Origin: Bryum argenteum
Lineage: Eukaryota; Streptophyta; Bryopsida; Bryales; Bryaceae
Assembly (NCBI GenBank): GCA_037043015.1
Contig: CM073321.1
Span: 42,056,420 to 42,120,419 of the forward strand
Length of the DNA stretch: 64,000 nucleotides
Reading direction: 5' to 3'
Below are positions 21,221 through 33,150 of the stretch, piece by piece. The position numbers and the translations under genes are program-made. Each line of letters begins with the position of its first letter. The first letter of the stretch is position 1. Under the pieces are notes generated by a model. It had not been told where the DNA came from, ran no database searches, and saw nothing but the letters and a program-made list of their open reading frames with translations.

Positions 21221-24009
21221 TTCTTTGGAGGTGATGGATTGAGTCGATGCGTGGCTATTATATCTCCTGTCTATGCTACATAACTGCTTTGCAGTGGAGT
21301 ATTGGTCGTATACACCTAAGGGTGAAAATTCAAAAATGATGTTCTCGTTGTAATGAGTTGGAAGAAATTGAACTTGCTGCATTCTAATCGCAGTGAAATC
21401 AATGCGAGAGATAAGAGTCTTAGACCTCCTACAAATGGTAAGCTTTATTAGACATTGAACGACACTTCGTGGATGATTTGCTGCAAGATTACACGGAGCA
21501 CTCGCATTTAAGGGTAGAATTGGATCGTTAGGAATCTCTTCTTTATGTGACACAATTTTCTCACTGCTATTAAGCATTAGCAATGTCACCTCAACATTGT
21601 CACTATCAAAGTCATCACTTAACTTCTAAATGGATTCACTACTAGGAAGACAATGCAATATGACTATTGCTGTATGAGTACCGGCCACTTTTGGTAGGAA
21701 AGTAGTCATCTCTAACCACTTTGATGACAAATGCATGTGGTCATGTCTTGGGAGCAAATATGACATTCTACTCATATGCTACTCATATTTTCACGCAACT
21801 TTGGTTGAAACTTCGTAGGGAACGTACTCGGCTTGAATTTTTCGACTTAGGCAGCCATATGACAATAGGAGCGGGTCATCTAACTATGGTTTTGGGCAGG
21901 CCTTATGACTAGAATTAGTTGTTCTTTTTACTGTGTTTTTGGTGGCCGATTCTAAAAAGGGGTTAGGCTAAGGCTTTCATGGTTTCAACTTATTCTTCCA
22001 ATAAACAAATTATTAGCCCTGAAGTTTAATCTGCGAGTCTTTTGCCTTTGGACTATTTGTTGAACATGCTTCTTATTGGATAATCAATTTCATTCTAAAC
22101 ACTTCAAGAACAAAATCTATTCTAACCGTGGCTATTTAGGTATTGTCGATAAGAATATGATCCTATTTTAGCAACTTCCTTGTCTCTTATCTTGTATACG
22201 TCTTTCTCTATAGTTGTTTGCAACTTTGTATTCACACTCACATGTTTGCTTTTGCCTTGCCTGCATTTTCTTTGCATGCTTCTTATTAGGTGAATGTCAA
22301 AATTTGTCACATGCTTCAAGTTTACTTTGTGACTTTTTTCACCATATCATTGTCATCCTTGAAAACAATACAATTTGGTAACGCTTTTTCACGTTCTCGA
22401 TTTATCTTATTGTTCATTCATTTAAATGATCATGTTGTACCTAACCATTCTTTGTTTCAAGTTAATTTTGTGTGATGCATATCAATTACGTCTACAGAGT
22501 CCTATTGTAAACCAATTTGAAATGGGGATTTTAAAATTCAGTACTTCGTAATTATAATAGTCATCTCAGCATTAATTATTAATAAAAATTTAGGCTTATT
22601 GTGCCCTCTAAATGTTCCCAAATGGTCCCTTAATGAGATTGGGTAATTCATATCGTCTCTAGTATTTCTATATCTTTGCTCAAATTACCAGGATCGGAAT
22701 TGAAATCTAATGGTAGATGAAGGAGGTACAACTCCTTAATAACCACATTCTTTTAAGTTTTTTGGAGCAAAGATATAGAAACATCACAAACTTAGAAAGC
22801 ACATCATGTACACGAATTGAATAAAATTAGTATTGATTATATAACTTTTGAATTGATATCTATATTTTTATGTGCTAGTAATAGTAAAGAGACTTAACCA
22901 TTCTTGCTTATTTGTAGGTGTGAAACATTGATTGCAATTGGTGTCAATTGGACTCAATTAGTTCCATTTTCCTTACTATGGTGCACGGTTTCCGCACAAT
23001 CTGACTAAAGCCCTAAAGCCAAAAGCCCCTAAATTGCCGAAACTCCTCAAAACCTTGTCCTTCCAGTGCAAGATGAAGATTTTAAAGTTTTGACGTAATG
23101 TTAAGTATGTAGCCGTAAGATCTTCTACCTAACTTACTCATGTATGTGTGTACCAGATCTTAGCTTCAAATTTCTTACCAATTTTGAGATCGTAACATTC
23201 AAAGTTGAGAGAAAAGATTTTTTTTCTTGTTGCAAAATGGGTTTGGAGTATTTTGTGAGCCAAAAACACCAATCGTAAGAGTAAATTTGAATTGTGGCTC
23301 TTTACATTCTTATTCCTAGGTGAATTAGATACATGTAATTGCAATTTCTACCCTCATGCGACCTATAAAACCCAATGAAATGCTTGAAGTTTCACATAGA
23401 GGTATGCTAAAATTCAAATACAAAGACCTCTCTTTGACGATAAAAATAGCATGTGAAGAATAATTGTATCATGCCTTAAAAGTTTAAAACTATTACTACA
23501 TGAGGAAAAAATATTAAAAAATTAAAAAATTAAGAAATTAAGGTTCTGATTTTTGGTGAAATTCAAAGTTTATGCCTTTTAATTTATTTTGGGCAGAATT
23601 TGGGAGTAAATGAACATATATTGCAAATTGAGTAGTTTTGGGCTGATTACATACTCTTTTGAAAATTTGACCATGAATGTTTCCTCAAGTATACCGTAGC
23701 TTTATAGCAGATTCAGCAGATAATAATTCTAGAAATAGATGCCTAAAATTTTGGGAAATTATTGGCATCTTTTGCCGAATATTATATAAATTATAATTCA
23801 AAGTTGCCGTAAAGTGAGAATTTCTTACTTTACACTAGTTTTCAAACTTTGTTGGAAGGTTAATGTGAATTTCAGTGTGAGAAGATGTTTTTTTTGTAAT
23901 CAAGCCCACTTACATTAGTTCACAAACAATACGAGTTAGAAGTAGCAAGAATTTAGGTGAGGCTTTTGAAATGTTTCGGACACAGATTTTCGGAGTCCAA
24001 TTGCGCATA
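21221..24009. other. Gene-poor AT-rich region
   Basis: No supported gene is seen. A 63-codon frame at 21721-21912 (MMTNACGHVLGANM to VLGRPYD) and a 133-codon minus frame at 21188-21589 have no recognisable similarity. 23200-23900 is AT-rich with no repeat structure noted. Confidence 0.4.
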
Positions 24010-24169
24010 GAAGATGAAGTTCTATGGACTTGTGTCAAACAAACAAAAGTTGAGAAATCAAGCCTTCTTCCACCTCCAACAACTTTTGTGTCAAAAACAG
24101 TTTTATGCAAAAGATATGGACAAAACAACACAGCAATGTAAAGGTCCATGTATCAAAATGCATTCCGAA
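24010..24169. repeat. 160-bp direct repeat flanking the copia element (left)
   Basis: From TCTATGGACTTGTGTC to GCATTCCGAAC this matches 28806-28960 with few differences, in the same orientation. A more diverged unit of the same type follows at about 28975-29100, so the host sequence is itself tandemly repeated. Confidence 0.8.
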
Positions 24170-24281
24170 CCTCGTCTATTCATATTCCATGACTTTGAGT
24201 CACACAGGGCTCAAACAACATTCTCCAATACTCCCACTAGCACTGTGGTGACTCAACCAAATCTTCCACTTCGACGCAGTG

Positions 24282-27200
24282 CTATCCGTCAAAGTTGGAA
24301 GCAACTTTAAGTCCAGCCTTGTAGCAAATACGTTGAAAATGATTACGGGGAAGCGGCTTCGTAAGAATATCGGCTAGTTGCTCCTGCGTTGATACACATG
24401 TGAGCACGATCTCCCCATCTTGCTGAGCATCACGAATTTTGTGGAACTTCGTGGCAATGTGCTTAGTACGTTGATGAAAGACAGGGTTCTGCACAAGACG
24501 TATAGCAGCCTGATTGTCACTAAAGAGCTTGGTCGGGTGGAGCTGAGGAAACCGAATGCTTGCGAGAAGGCGTCGCATCCAAATGACTTCCTGAGAAGCA
24601 AGCGAAGCAGCTACATATTCCGATTCTGTTGTACTGCCAGCGGTACATGTTTGCTTGCGGCTGCCCCATGCAATCGCTCTTCCATTAAGCATGAGAAGAA
24701 ACCCATAGCGGAACTTGCGGTCATCAATGTCAGCGGCATAATCTGCATCGCAATATGACGAAAGCTGATGCATGTTTTGCAGCTTGCCTGGCCCATATGT
24801 GATGGGCATTCCCAATGTACGCGTACGTATTTAAGAATTCGCTTTACAGCTGAGACATGAGTTGCATTTGGACGACTACAAAATTTAGCAGCGTTACTTA
24901 CTGCATAGCTGATGTCAAATCTAGTGCTGAGAGCCGCAAACTAGAGACACCCAATACACTCGCGATAGGGCCACGTAACCATGTCTTCTACACTACTCCC
25001 ATCAGACATCACAAGCTCAGTTGCACTACTTGGATCAGCAGGTACAACTACAGCATTAGAATTCTCATGTCCAAATCAAAGAAGCACGCTTTCCAAGTAC
25101 CGGCGTTGATCAAGGTGAATCAACTTCTGATCACAGTCACGAGTAATATGTAAACCCACAAAGATCTCAGCCAATCCTTTGGTGATCACAAACGCGCCTT
25201 CCATGTAGTTGAATATATCAACAATGGTATCATGCTTGGCACCGCAACAAATCCCATCATCGACCCAAATGGCAATAATCAATTTAGGATCACACTTATT
25301 GACATAAACGCAACTATCAGCATCGGAGACGAGAAGATCATACGCGTGCAGAAAGTTGTCGAATTTCTTATTCCACACCCTAGGTGACTGTTTCAGCCCA
25401 TATAGTGCTTTCTTGAGACGGCAGACTTTGTCAAGTGCCAAAGGATCCTCAAAACCCAAAGGTTGCTTCATAAATATTGTTTCTTCAATTTTTCCATAAA
25501 GAAACGTTGTACGCACATCAAACTATCCAATGTGCAGATCTTCGGCAGCTGCAACAGATAAAATGGTGCGTATTGAGTCGAATTTAACCACAGGGCTAAA
25601 AGTATCCTTATAGTCGAGTCCTTCACGCTGAGTATATCCTTTTGCACACAACCTGGCTTTGTATCTGGCTACGGAGCCATCCGATGCAAGCTTAAGCTTG
25701 TAGACCCATTTATTCTGCACTGTTTTCCTATCACTGGGCAAAGACTCCAAACTCCAAGTCTCATTGATCAAGAGCGATTCAAATTCAATATGCATTGCCT
25801 TCATCCATTGTGCTTTCTGTGGTGAGGACATCGCTTCTTCGAAAGTCGTCGGTTCCACAGGTAGTTCCATCCCTTCGATGACAGTCGCCATACATGAATA
25901 AGAGTTGTTAATAATGTAGATCCAATCACCGTACCGTGAAGGGGGATTGCGTTGTCTCGGTGCAATGACTGGCACTGGAACTTCTTCAATGTTGTGATGC
26001 GAATCATCATCGGAATCGTGATTCAGGTTCTCTTCCTGAGTAAGAGTTGTTCCAACGTCTTGTTGAGAATCATTGGAATCAAGAGGTGACTGTGTCATTG
26101 GGACAGGTACGTTAACAACTCCCACTGGTGCAAGACCATCCGATGGAGCAATATTTCCCACTCTCAACATGTTACCAGAATAAGTGAGCCACTCCGTACT
26201 CCCACTCGTCCCTTTCGTTGTGAGATCTTCATGGAAGACTACATCTCGACTTTCCTCTATACGCCGTAGATCAAGATTCCACACTCGATAAGCCTTACTT
26301 GTTAGAGAGTATTCCATGAATATACCTTTTTGGCTCTTTGCATGAAGTTTCTTCCGGAGTTCCTTGGGAACATGAACGTATGCATCACAGCCAAAAACTC
26401 GAAGATGTGCGACGGACGGCTTCTTTTTATACCACAATTCATAAAGTGTATGGCCATTGATAGTACAAGTGGCAGTACGATTTAGTGTATACACCGCTGT
26501 ATGAGCCGCCTCTGCCCAAAACGTATGAGCGATGTTACTAGTATGGAGGATCGTCCGCACAGCCTCAACAATCGTCCTATTGTCACGCTCTGAGACTCCG
26601 TTTTGCTCCGGCGTAAATGGAGTAGTTAACTCTTGCTTGATGTTTTTGTCTCCCAAGAATTGGCGAAAAACACCACTAGTGAACTCTGTGCCTCGATCGC
26701 TACGGATAATTTTGACTGTATAGCCAGTTTCACGCAATAGCTGGGCTACAAACCGCTTGAACGCTTGAATGGTTTGGGGTTTTGTTTTCAAACATTCAAT
26801 GACCCTAAAACTAGTGCTATCATTTTTAAAGAAGGCAAAATATAAGGCCCTTCCAATTGAAGGGGTAGACATCGGGCCGCATAAATCAGTGTGGATGAGG
26901 TCTCCAGGTGCTTTGGAGCATTCCTTGTCATTATTATGTGGGAACACATTTCGCTGTTGTTTCCCGTACACACAACCAAGGCAGAAGCTTTGCTCTCGTT
27001 GAGTGATCACCACACTATCAACAAGTCCTTGTGTGGCCATCTCTTGTACCGTTGCATGATTGGTATGTGAAAAACGACGGTGCCGAATGTCGTGTGACTG
27101 ACGAGCTTCGGTTGTCGTTGGTATACCAAAAGATGCGGCCAAAACCATTGCTAATGGTGCAAGTTCATCGTCAACGACTTCAATCAAAAGGCGATACATC

Positions 27201-28408
27201 TTATTTTGTATGACCCCTGTCATAACAATCTTGCCATTCTCTAACATCTGACAGCCGGTATCTGTTTGTAGTGTGAAAATCTTTCGCTGAGCCGCAACGT
27301 ATGATGAAAAAAGATTGCGTCCTAAGTTGGGCACATAGAGGACATCTTTCAAAATACCAAATGTGAAAGTATCCGAGTGCTGAATCCGAATGATAATATC
27401 GCCAACACCAGTAGCATGGAGCTGAATGCCTCCGATGCCTTCGACAGAACTATTAAGAGTACAATAAGTAGAAAAGAAATGTCGGTTGTATGTCATGTGC
27501 GCGGTGCAACCACTATCCATGTACCAACATGATGGTAGATACATATCGTTATCAAGAAATGCCGTGTAAGCCTTATAGGTGTTTGTGTTAGAGGTGCGCT
27601 GCTCACTTACAGTCTTGTGCTTCGATTCTTGATGCTTACGTTGTTCTTCTTCAAAAGCAGCACATTCACGACCCCAATGGCCTTTCTTGCCGCACTTCAA
27701 ACACGCAGTGATTTTCTTTCGATCAAGAATCTCCTTCCTCCTAGCTTCACGTTGGTCTGCGGAATATTCAGGTTTGGCCTTCGTAGTAGCAGCATATGCT
27801 TGTGCTGATGCAATGATCGCATCTGTCTTCATCTTGAGAGTTCCTTCGGTTTGAAGAAGCTGGAGAGTCAGGTTTGCTAAAGACTTGGACGTGGTAGGTT
27901 GCATGCGCCATGCAGGGATTATAGAATCAAATGCCTCAGGAAGATTGCTAAGAATCTTGGACACTACGGCTTGCTCATTGAAAGTGTTATCGCCTCGACT
28001 AGCTAGTTGTGACACTATAAGCTCAATCTTGCCAAGAAAGTCAGCAATACTCTCTCCTTCTTCCATGACACATTTATAGAACTCTTGTTGCAACGTGTGA
28101 ATATTTTCCGATGCATTTTGCTCATGGATGAGCTTCAGTTTGTCCCAAATCTCTTTGGACTTGGTACAAGATATAATATGCTTAAGCATGGACTCATCAA
28201 GCACTTGACATAAGAGACTAAATGCTTGACTATCACGTTTTATCCACTCAGAACGTAGAGCGGGATCAGATGGTTGGACTGACGTACCATCAATAATGTC
28301 CATAAGCTCCTTTCCAAGGAGGATGGCACGCATTTGGAATTTCCATAAATGAAAATTAGCGCCCTTAAAGCGCGCTATGCTTCCAAGTTCACGAGTATTA
28401 TTCGCCAT
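24282..28408 (-). pseudogene. Copia gag-pol polyprotein (interrupted)
   Basis: One long frame from 28408 encodes all copia domains in order: gag with LWKFQMRAIL and a CCHC zinc knuckle (CLKCGKKGHWGREC, near 27680), protease with MDSGCTAHMT (near 27510), integrase with an HHCC finger and catalytic blocks (DLCGP, IRSDRGTEF, GVSERDNRTI) and reverse transcriptase from KWVYKLK. It meets a TAG at 25523-25525 just before FDVRTTFLYG. It continues in frame to a TGA at 25076 (LESVLL-stop-FGHENSN) and a TAG near 24940, then shifts frame near 24830. The RNase H part follows (YCDADYAADIDDRK, DNQAAI, HIATKFH, ADILTKPLP) and ends at 24282. The RT active site reads WVDD instead of YVDD. Non-functional as it stands. 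Confidence 0.92.
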
Positions 28409-28530
28409 GAAGACAGATTAAAGCAATATCCGACAATGCAGGTGCAGGTACAAGAATTACAAACTAAGAAAACAATAGAAGTTATGTGCTTCTCACAAAG
28501 TGCACAGCCTATGCGGAAGGGCCCATAACC

Positions 28531-28805
28531 TGTAAAAAAAATAATAAATCAACGAGCCTCGCAGACGAGGAGATTTATGCGGGACTATAACAAGTGATCA
28601 GCATGTGTCTGATGCATTTAGAATGCAAAAGTAGACAAATAAAACGTTGCAAGCAATAATACTGAGTCTATAAACTCAATACAACTTAATACATTATATA
28701 GTGAGCACGTGTGCGTCTATTCATAGTACTTGTCTATTCATATACCTCGTCTATTCATATTTCATGACTTTGAGTCACATAGGGCTCAAACAAAATTCTC
28801 CAATA
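28531..28805 (-). repeat. Copia 5' LTR (275 bp)
   Basis: Read on the minus strand it starts TATTGGAGAATTTTG and ends TTTTACA. Its first 61 bases match the truncated 3' LTR at 24170-24230. It contains a TATATAA-type stretch (28692-28698). Confidence 0.75.
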
Positions 28806-28965
28806 TCTATGGAATTGTGTCAAACAAACAAAAGTTGAGAAATCAAGCCTTCTCCCACCTCCAACAAGTTTTGTGTGAAAAAAAGTTTTTATGCAAAAGA
28901 TATGGACAAAACAACACAGCGATGTAAAGGTCACTGTATCAAAATGCATTCCGAACCGTTATTCG
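28806..28965. repeat. 160-bp direct repeat flanking the copia element (right)
   Basis: Matches 24010-24169 in the same orientation and directly abuts the outer end of the 5' LTR. Confidence 0.8.
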
Positions 28966-31637
28966 AAGCTTGTTTGTGCATAGAAGATCAATTTGTTTGA
29001 AAATGATTTGGTCTAAGAAAAGCTTAGAAATCAAGTAATCTTTCACCTCCAACAAATTTTATGTCATTTGAAGACTTTGTGCAAAAACTATGGGTGTTTA
29101 AAAAACGAAGACTAACTAGGTGCTTCACCTCAAAGTTCAAATATCCCACATGCATTGTTGGATACAACTTTACTCCTATTTTATAAACCAGAGAGAGTTG
29201 TGAAACTCGTAAGACATAAATCTAACATGTCAATCAGTGGAAGAGAGGTGGGCTTAATGGCAAGCTTAATTTTATAAAATTAAAGGAGATAACTGCCGAA
29301 ATTATCAAAATACTATTTTAAGGTGCCAAACCTAGTTTTTGAACTTTAATTAGTTTTTGAACTTTAATTATTTATTAAGCAGCAAGGTGAAGCGGCACAA
29401 TGGGATAGGCAAAATTGAAAGCAAGAATTTTTGGCTGTGAAGTTTGCATCTAGTAGGTGTGGTTATAACAGGTGCAGAGTAAGAGTATGCTCAGAGTAAT
29501 CGCACTATGAAGAGTCCATGGCGGATGCTCAAGATGTTCTCCGTGGACTGTAGATCAAGTATACTTCAACTGGCAGGCGGTAGAGTAATGCACAATTACA
29601 AAAAGCAGACAATTGAACCCATTTTTTTGATCATCGACCCCGTCGTGAGCCACCACAGTAGTATGTAAGTTCTATAGTTTTCAGTCTGCGATCACCTTGG
29701 TCAACAATTTTGAACTTTTTAGATTGAGTTGATACATTTGAAAGAGCCTCCGTACTAACTCCATTATGCTGGTAGTAGTGAACACGATCATTGCATGTTA
29801 TTTTTCTCTCTCGCCCTAGCTCTCCAAGTGCACGCAAATCGCACCTCCAAGCACATTTTCGATCGAGGTCTCTACATCAGCAACAAACCATTTACCCTAT
29901 TATCGTTTTTAAATCAGCGTCAGTCTTAATTTTACGTCGTGCCTCAATTATGCGTATGGAGCTTGATCTTCTTCTTTCGCTTCTTTATTGTGCTCAAGCT
30001 ACACCTGATTGGGATTTTGATACGTGCTTTCTATACTTGTTGTAGTTGGGAAGGAGTCTATTGGTGTCATTTGAATGTTGTGTATAAGTTTTTTCGTGAA
30101 GAATTTTTGTGTGAGCTATATGTGATTTTTATGCTTGTAGTAGCTGTGTGGCGGAGTGCAATGTGAATAGCTACTTCTACGTATGGTAATGGCGGTTTGT
30201 CTTAAATCAAAGTTTTTAAATTTTTGCTTTGACTATGGTTGTTGCACTTTTTGAAACGGATTGTGCTACCTATCAGCACAACTTTCGTGCCAGCAAAGAA
30301 GACGTTGTAGAAATCATGGGTATTGGAGGCGGCGAAGAAGAACTGGTAGATGGTATTGGAAAGGTGGACAACATAGAGGGGGCCATATTGGATAGGCTTC
30401 TAATCCTAAAGGGCTATGCTTTGAATAAAGTATAGAAGACCAACAAGGACGATTACGTTATCTATGCTTCCGTAGAATTAAACAATTCATCAAGATAGGA
30501 CAGGCAATCGCTAGCTTTATATTGTGGCCCACCACGTTCTTGAAGCATCAAGCATAGTCACCAATTCGCTCACAAGCATTTTGGTTCCTATGACTATATG
30601 TAGTTGCTCTCCGTAGTCACATGCTCCAAAGCGATGAATATCAATTGTTAGACTACTCGCATTTTCAGCCACAAATAAAGCTTTCATCCAGTCATATCCT
30701 TGCACTGGTATGTAAATGTAGGGGACGCGCCAATGGAAACATCTACCCGCACATCTAACTATTCTATCTGACTTGTCCATTATGATTACAAAAATGACTA
30801 ATGTTGGTATCGGTCATGTACCACTCATATGACATTTTTTACTCATAAACGCCAATCATATTTACATTGTTTTTCTAGTAGTGTTTTTATGTCAAGCTCA
30901 ATTTTGGCCTTCAAAAGCACTGGTTCTTCTACAATTATTCTAAAAAATTTACGAGGAGTGAGAATTTCACTTGACGCACCTAGGACAAACTCAAAAACTC
31001 CAATAACGGGTACTTTCTGACTTGCAGCAACTAGAAGGTCCAAAGATCGTAACTACTTGGCAACGTTCTTAGTGCCTCTTTGAAAGCACGCGTCACATCA
31101 ACAAAAACCTCCACTTTAATATATAGTCACATCTAACCAAACATGAACCACAAAATTTGAACAATAGAGGAAACTATCGCAAATTCAACTTCTCTCATAT
31201 AAAACTTTACCGGCACAGAATGCAAGTCTGCTCAAAATAGGCCATTCCACTTTTCACTAAGGAAATACTAAGACAATAAAGAGGAATGCAGGTTTGAGAG
31301 AATCGACATGAGTGTCAGGGTGCTTTGAGTTTAAAGCCACAATTATACATGAAGTAGTCACATCTTTATCAAAAAGATTGTTGCATTAACGACTAAACTT
31401 CCTCTTGGCAAAGGAGCGTGAAACCTCAAAATTACAACTTTCAACGTTTATGGACTCCTAGCGTTTCAATGTGTAAAATTCAGATATTGAACATGGTTGA
31501 ACGACAATTTTGAATATAAATAATGTGAACAATGGGGACATTGACTTATGCAGCTTCAAAATTTTAGTGCAATTATAATCCAAAAAAGTATACTTAATAG
31601 CTTTGGAAAATTTATCTTTCTACGTTCGGAGTTTTGC
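28966..31637. other. No supported gene
   Basis: Short open frames (29791-30045, 30229-30435, minus 30517-30780) show no recognisable family. 28975-29110 is a diverged unit of the copia-flanking repeat. A duplicated 20-bp AT-rich phrase (TTAGTTTTTGAACTTTAATT) occurs at 29330-29370. Confidence 0.4.
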
Positions 31638-31645
31638 GGCCATCT
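31638..31645. repeat. 8-bp target-site duplication, copy 2 (left)
   Basis: GGCCATCT adjoins the element; AGCCATCT follows the other end at 38119-38126. Seven of eight bases agree. Confidence 0.8.
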
Positions 31646-31909
31646 CACGGGTAGATCACTCTAAGGCATTTTTGTGCACCACGTGCGGCTGGAGGTTTTT
31701 TGTTTTGGGGCTATTTACCTTCTAGGGCCTTATTAAAGCCTCCCTATAATTACTTAAATTTCAAAAATGGCCCATTTGTTTGCACCCTTTCATTACTTAT
31801 ATTGTCCAAGTCAATACAATTTTTTGTACTCTATATTCCTTTTAAGTAATTAAAACTAATTTAAAAGCATAAGCAAAATGACAAGTGTTGAGAGAAAACA
31901 TGGAAACAA

Positions 31910-32090
31910 ATGAGTGTGCAAACAAAAAAACCACTCCAAACAAGGTAATAGACAAAACCCTTTGGAGAAAGGAGTGTGCAAACAAAAAAACCACTACGAA
32001 CAAAGTAATAGACAAAACCCGTTGGAGAAAGGAGTGTGCAAACAAAACCACTGCAAACAAGGTAATAGCCAAAACCCTTTGGAGTCATAC
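31910..32090. repeat. Three 60-bp tandem repeats (copy 2)
   Basis: Reverse complement of the array at 7750-7930, identical in unit number. Confidence 0.85.
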
Positions 32091-33150
32091 AATTGCAAAC
32101 AAGTAATCATGAACATAAATAAAATGATGCTAGCAAACATACCAATTCATACATTGTTGTGCAAGTGACACTAAATAAATTGATGATATGAACTCCAGTC
32201 CTCTTTCGAGGCCGGCATGAATAAAGTGTCTATTCACAACAAAACACAGCAAAACGTGTTATTTCACAAAGTAACATCATAAACCCCAATAACCTCATGA
32301 ATAATGAATTTATTTAAAAGATATGACCTTAAACACATCAAGCAGGTTTTAGAATTTACAATCTAGCCCACACTATGACAAGAAATACAAAATAACCCCA
32401 AGTACACCACAAATGGGATAAGAGTGGAAACGGAAGAAAAATGTCTCTGCGTTTACAAACACAACATGTGGTATATAAAATGATCACAAACACATCGAAT
32501 ATAAACAACCACGGGGAGCGGTTTACAAGTCTAGTACTTCTACCCTTAGCAACATGCACAATTTTTTGTCATTTCGTCACGCCTCCAAGCTGTATTTCTT
32601 CCACTTTCTCTACCGCGCCTCCAAAGCCCAACTGTGCCGCCCTTCCAATGCTTGCTTCGTGGTCCATGTTTTCAAAACCTTATGATGACGAAAAACATGT
32701 GACATATATCAAGATTCTTCATCAACCATATAATTGTTCTTATAAAATAACAATGTCTTAACTCTTACATGGTGCATGTTGGATACTTACATTGTCATGC
32801 ACAATCTTTTGCCATTTCATCACGCTTCCAAGCAGTATCTCTTTCACTTTCTCTACTACGCCTCCAACACTCAACAGTGCCGCTCTTTCATTACTTACTT
32901 GGTGCTCCATGTTTCCAAAACCCTTACGATGACGACAAACACGTGACATATATCAAGATTCTTGATCAATCATATAATTGTTTTTATAAAACAACAATGT
33001 CTTAACTCTTACATGGTGCATATTGAATACTTATAATGTATTCTTGATCAATCAAATAATTGTTCTTATAAAAATGGTAACAATGTCAAAACTCTAACAT
33101 GGTGCATATTGAATATTTACATTGTATGAAGCATCGTGCATGTTGAATAC

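Larger units (their letters stand above)
24170..28805 (-). mobile_element. Ty1/copia retrotransposon, decayed, 3' LTR truncated
   Basis: The 5' LTR is at 28531-28805. The gag-pol region on the minus strand is at 28408-24282. A purine-rich tract (AGTGGGAG, complement of 24231-24238) precedes a 3' LTR of which only the first 61 bp remain (24170-24230). The sequence after the 5' LTR (GGTTATGGGCCC) is only loosely like the usual primer-binding site. Flanking 160-bp direct repeats lie outside both ends. Confidence 0.85.
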
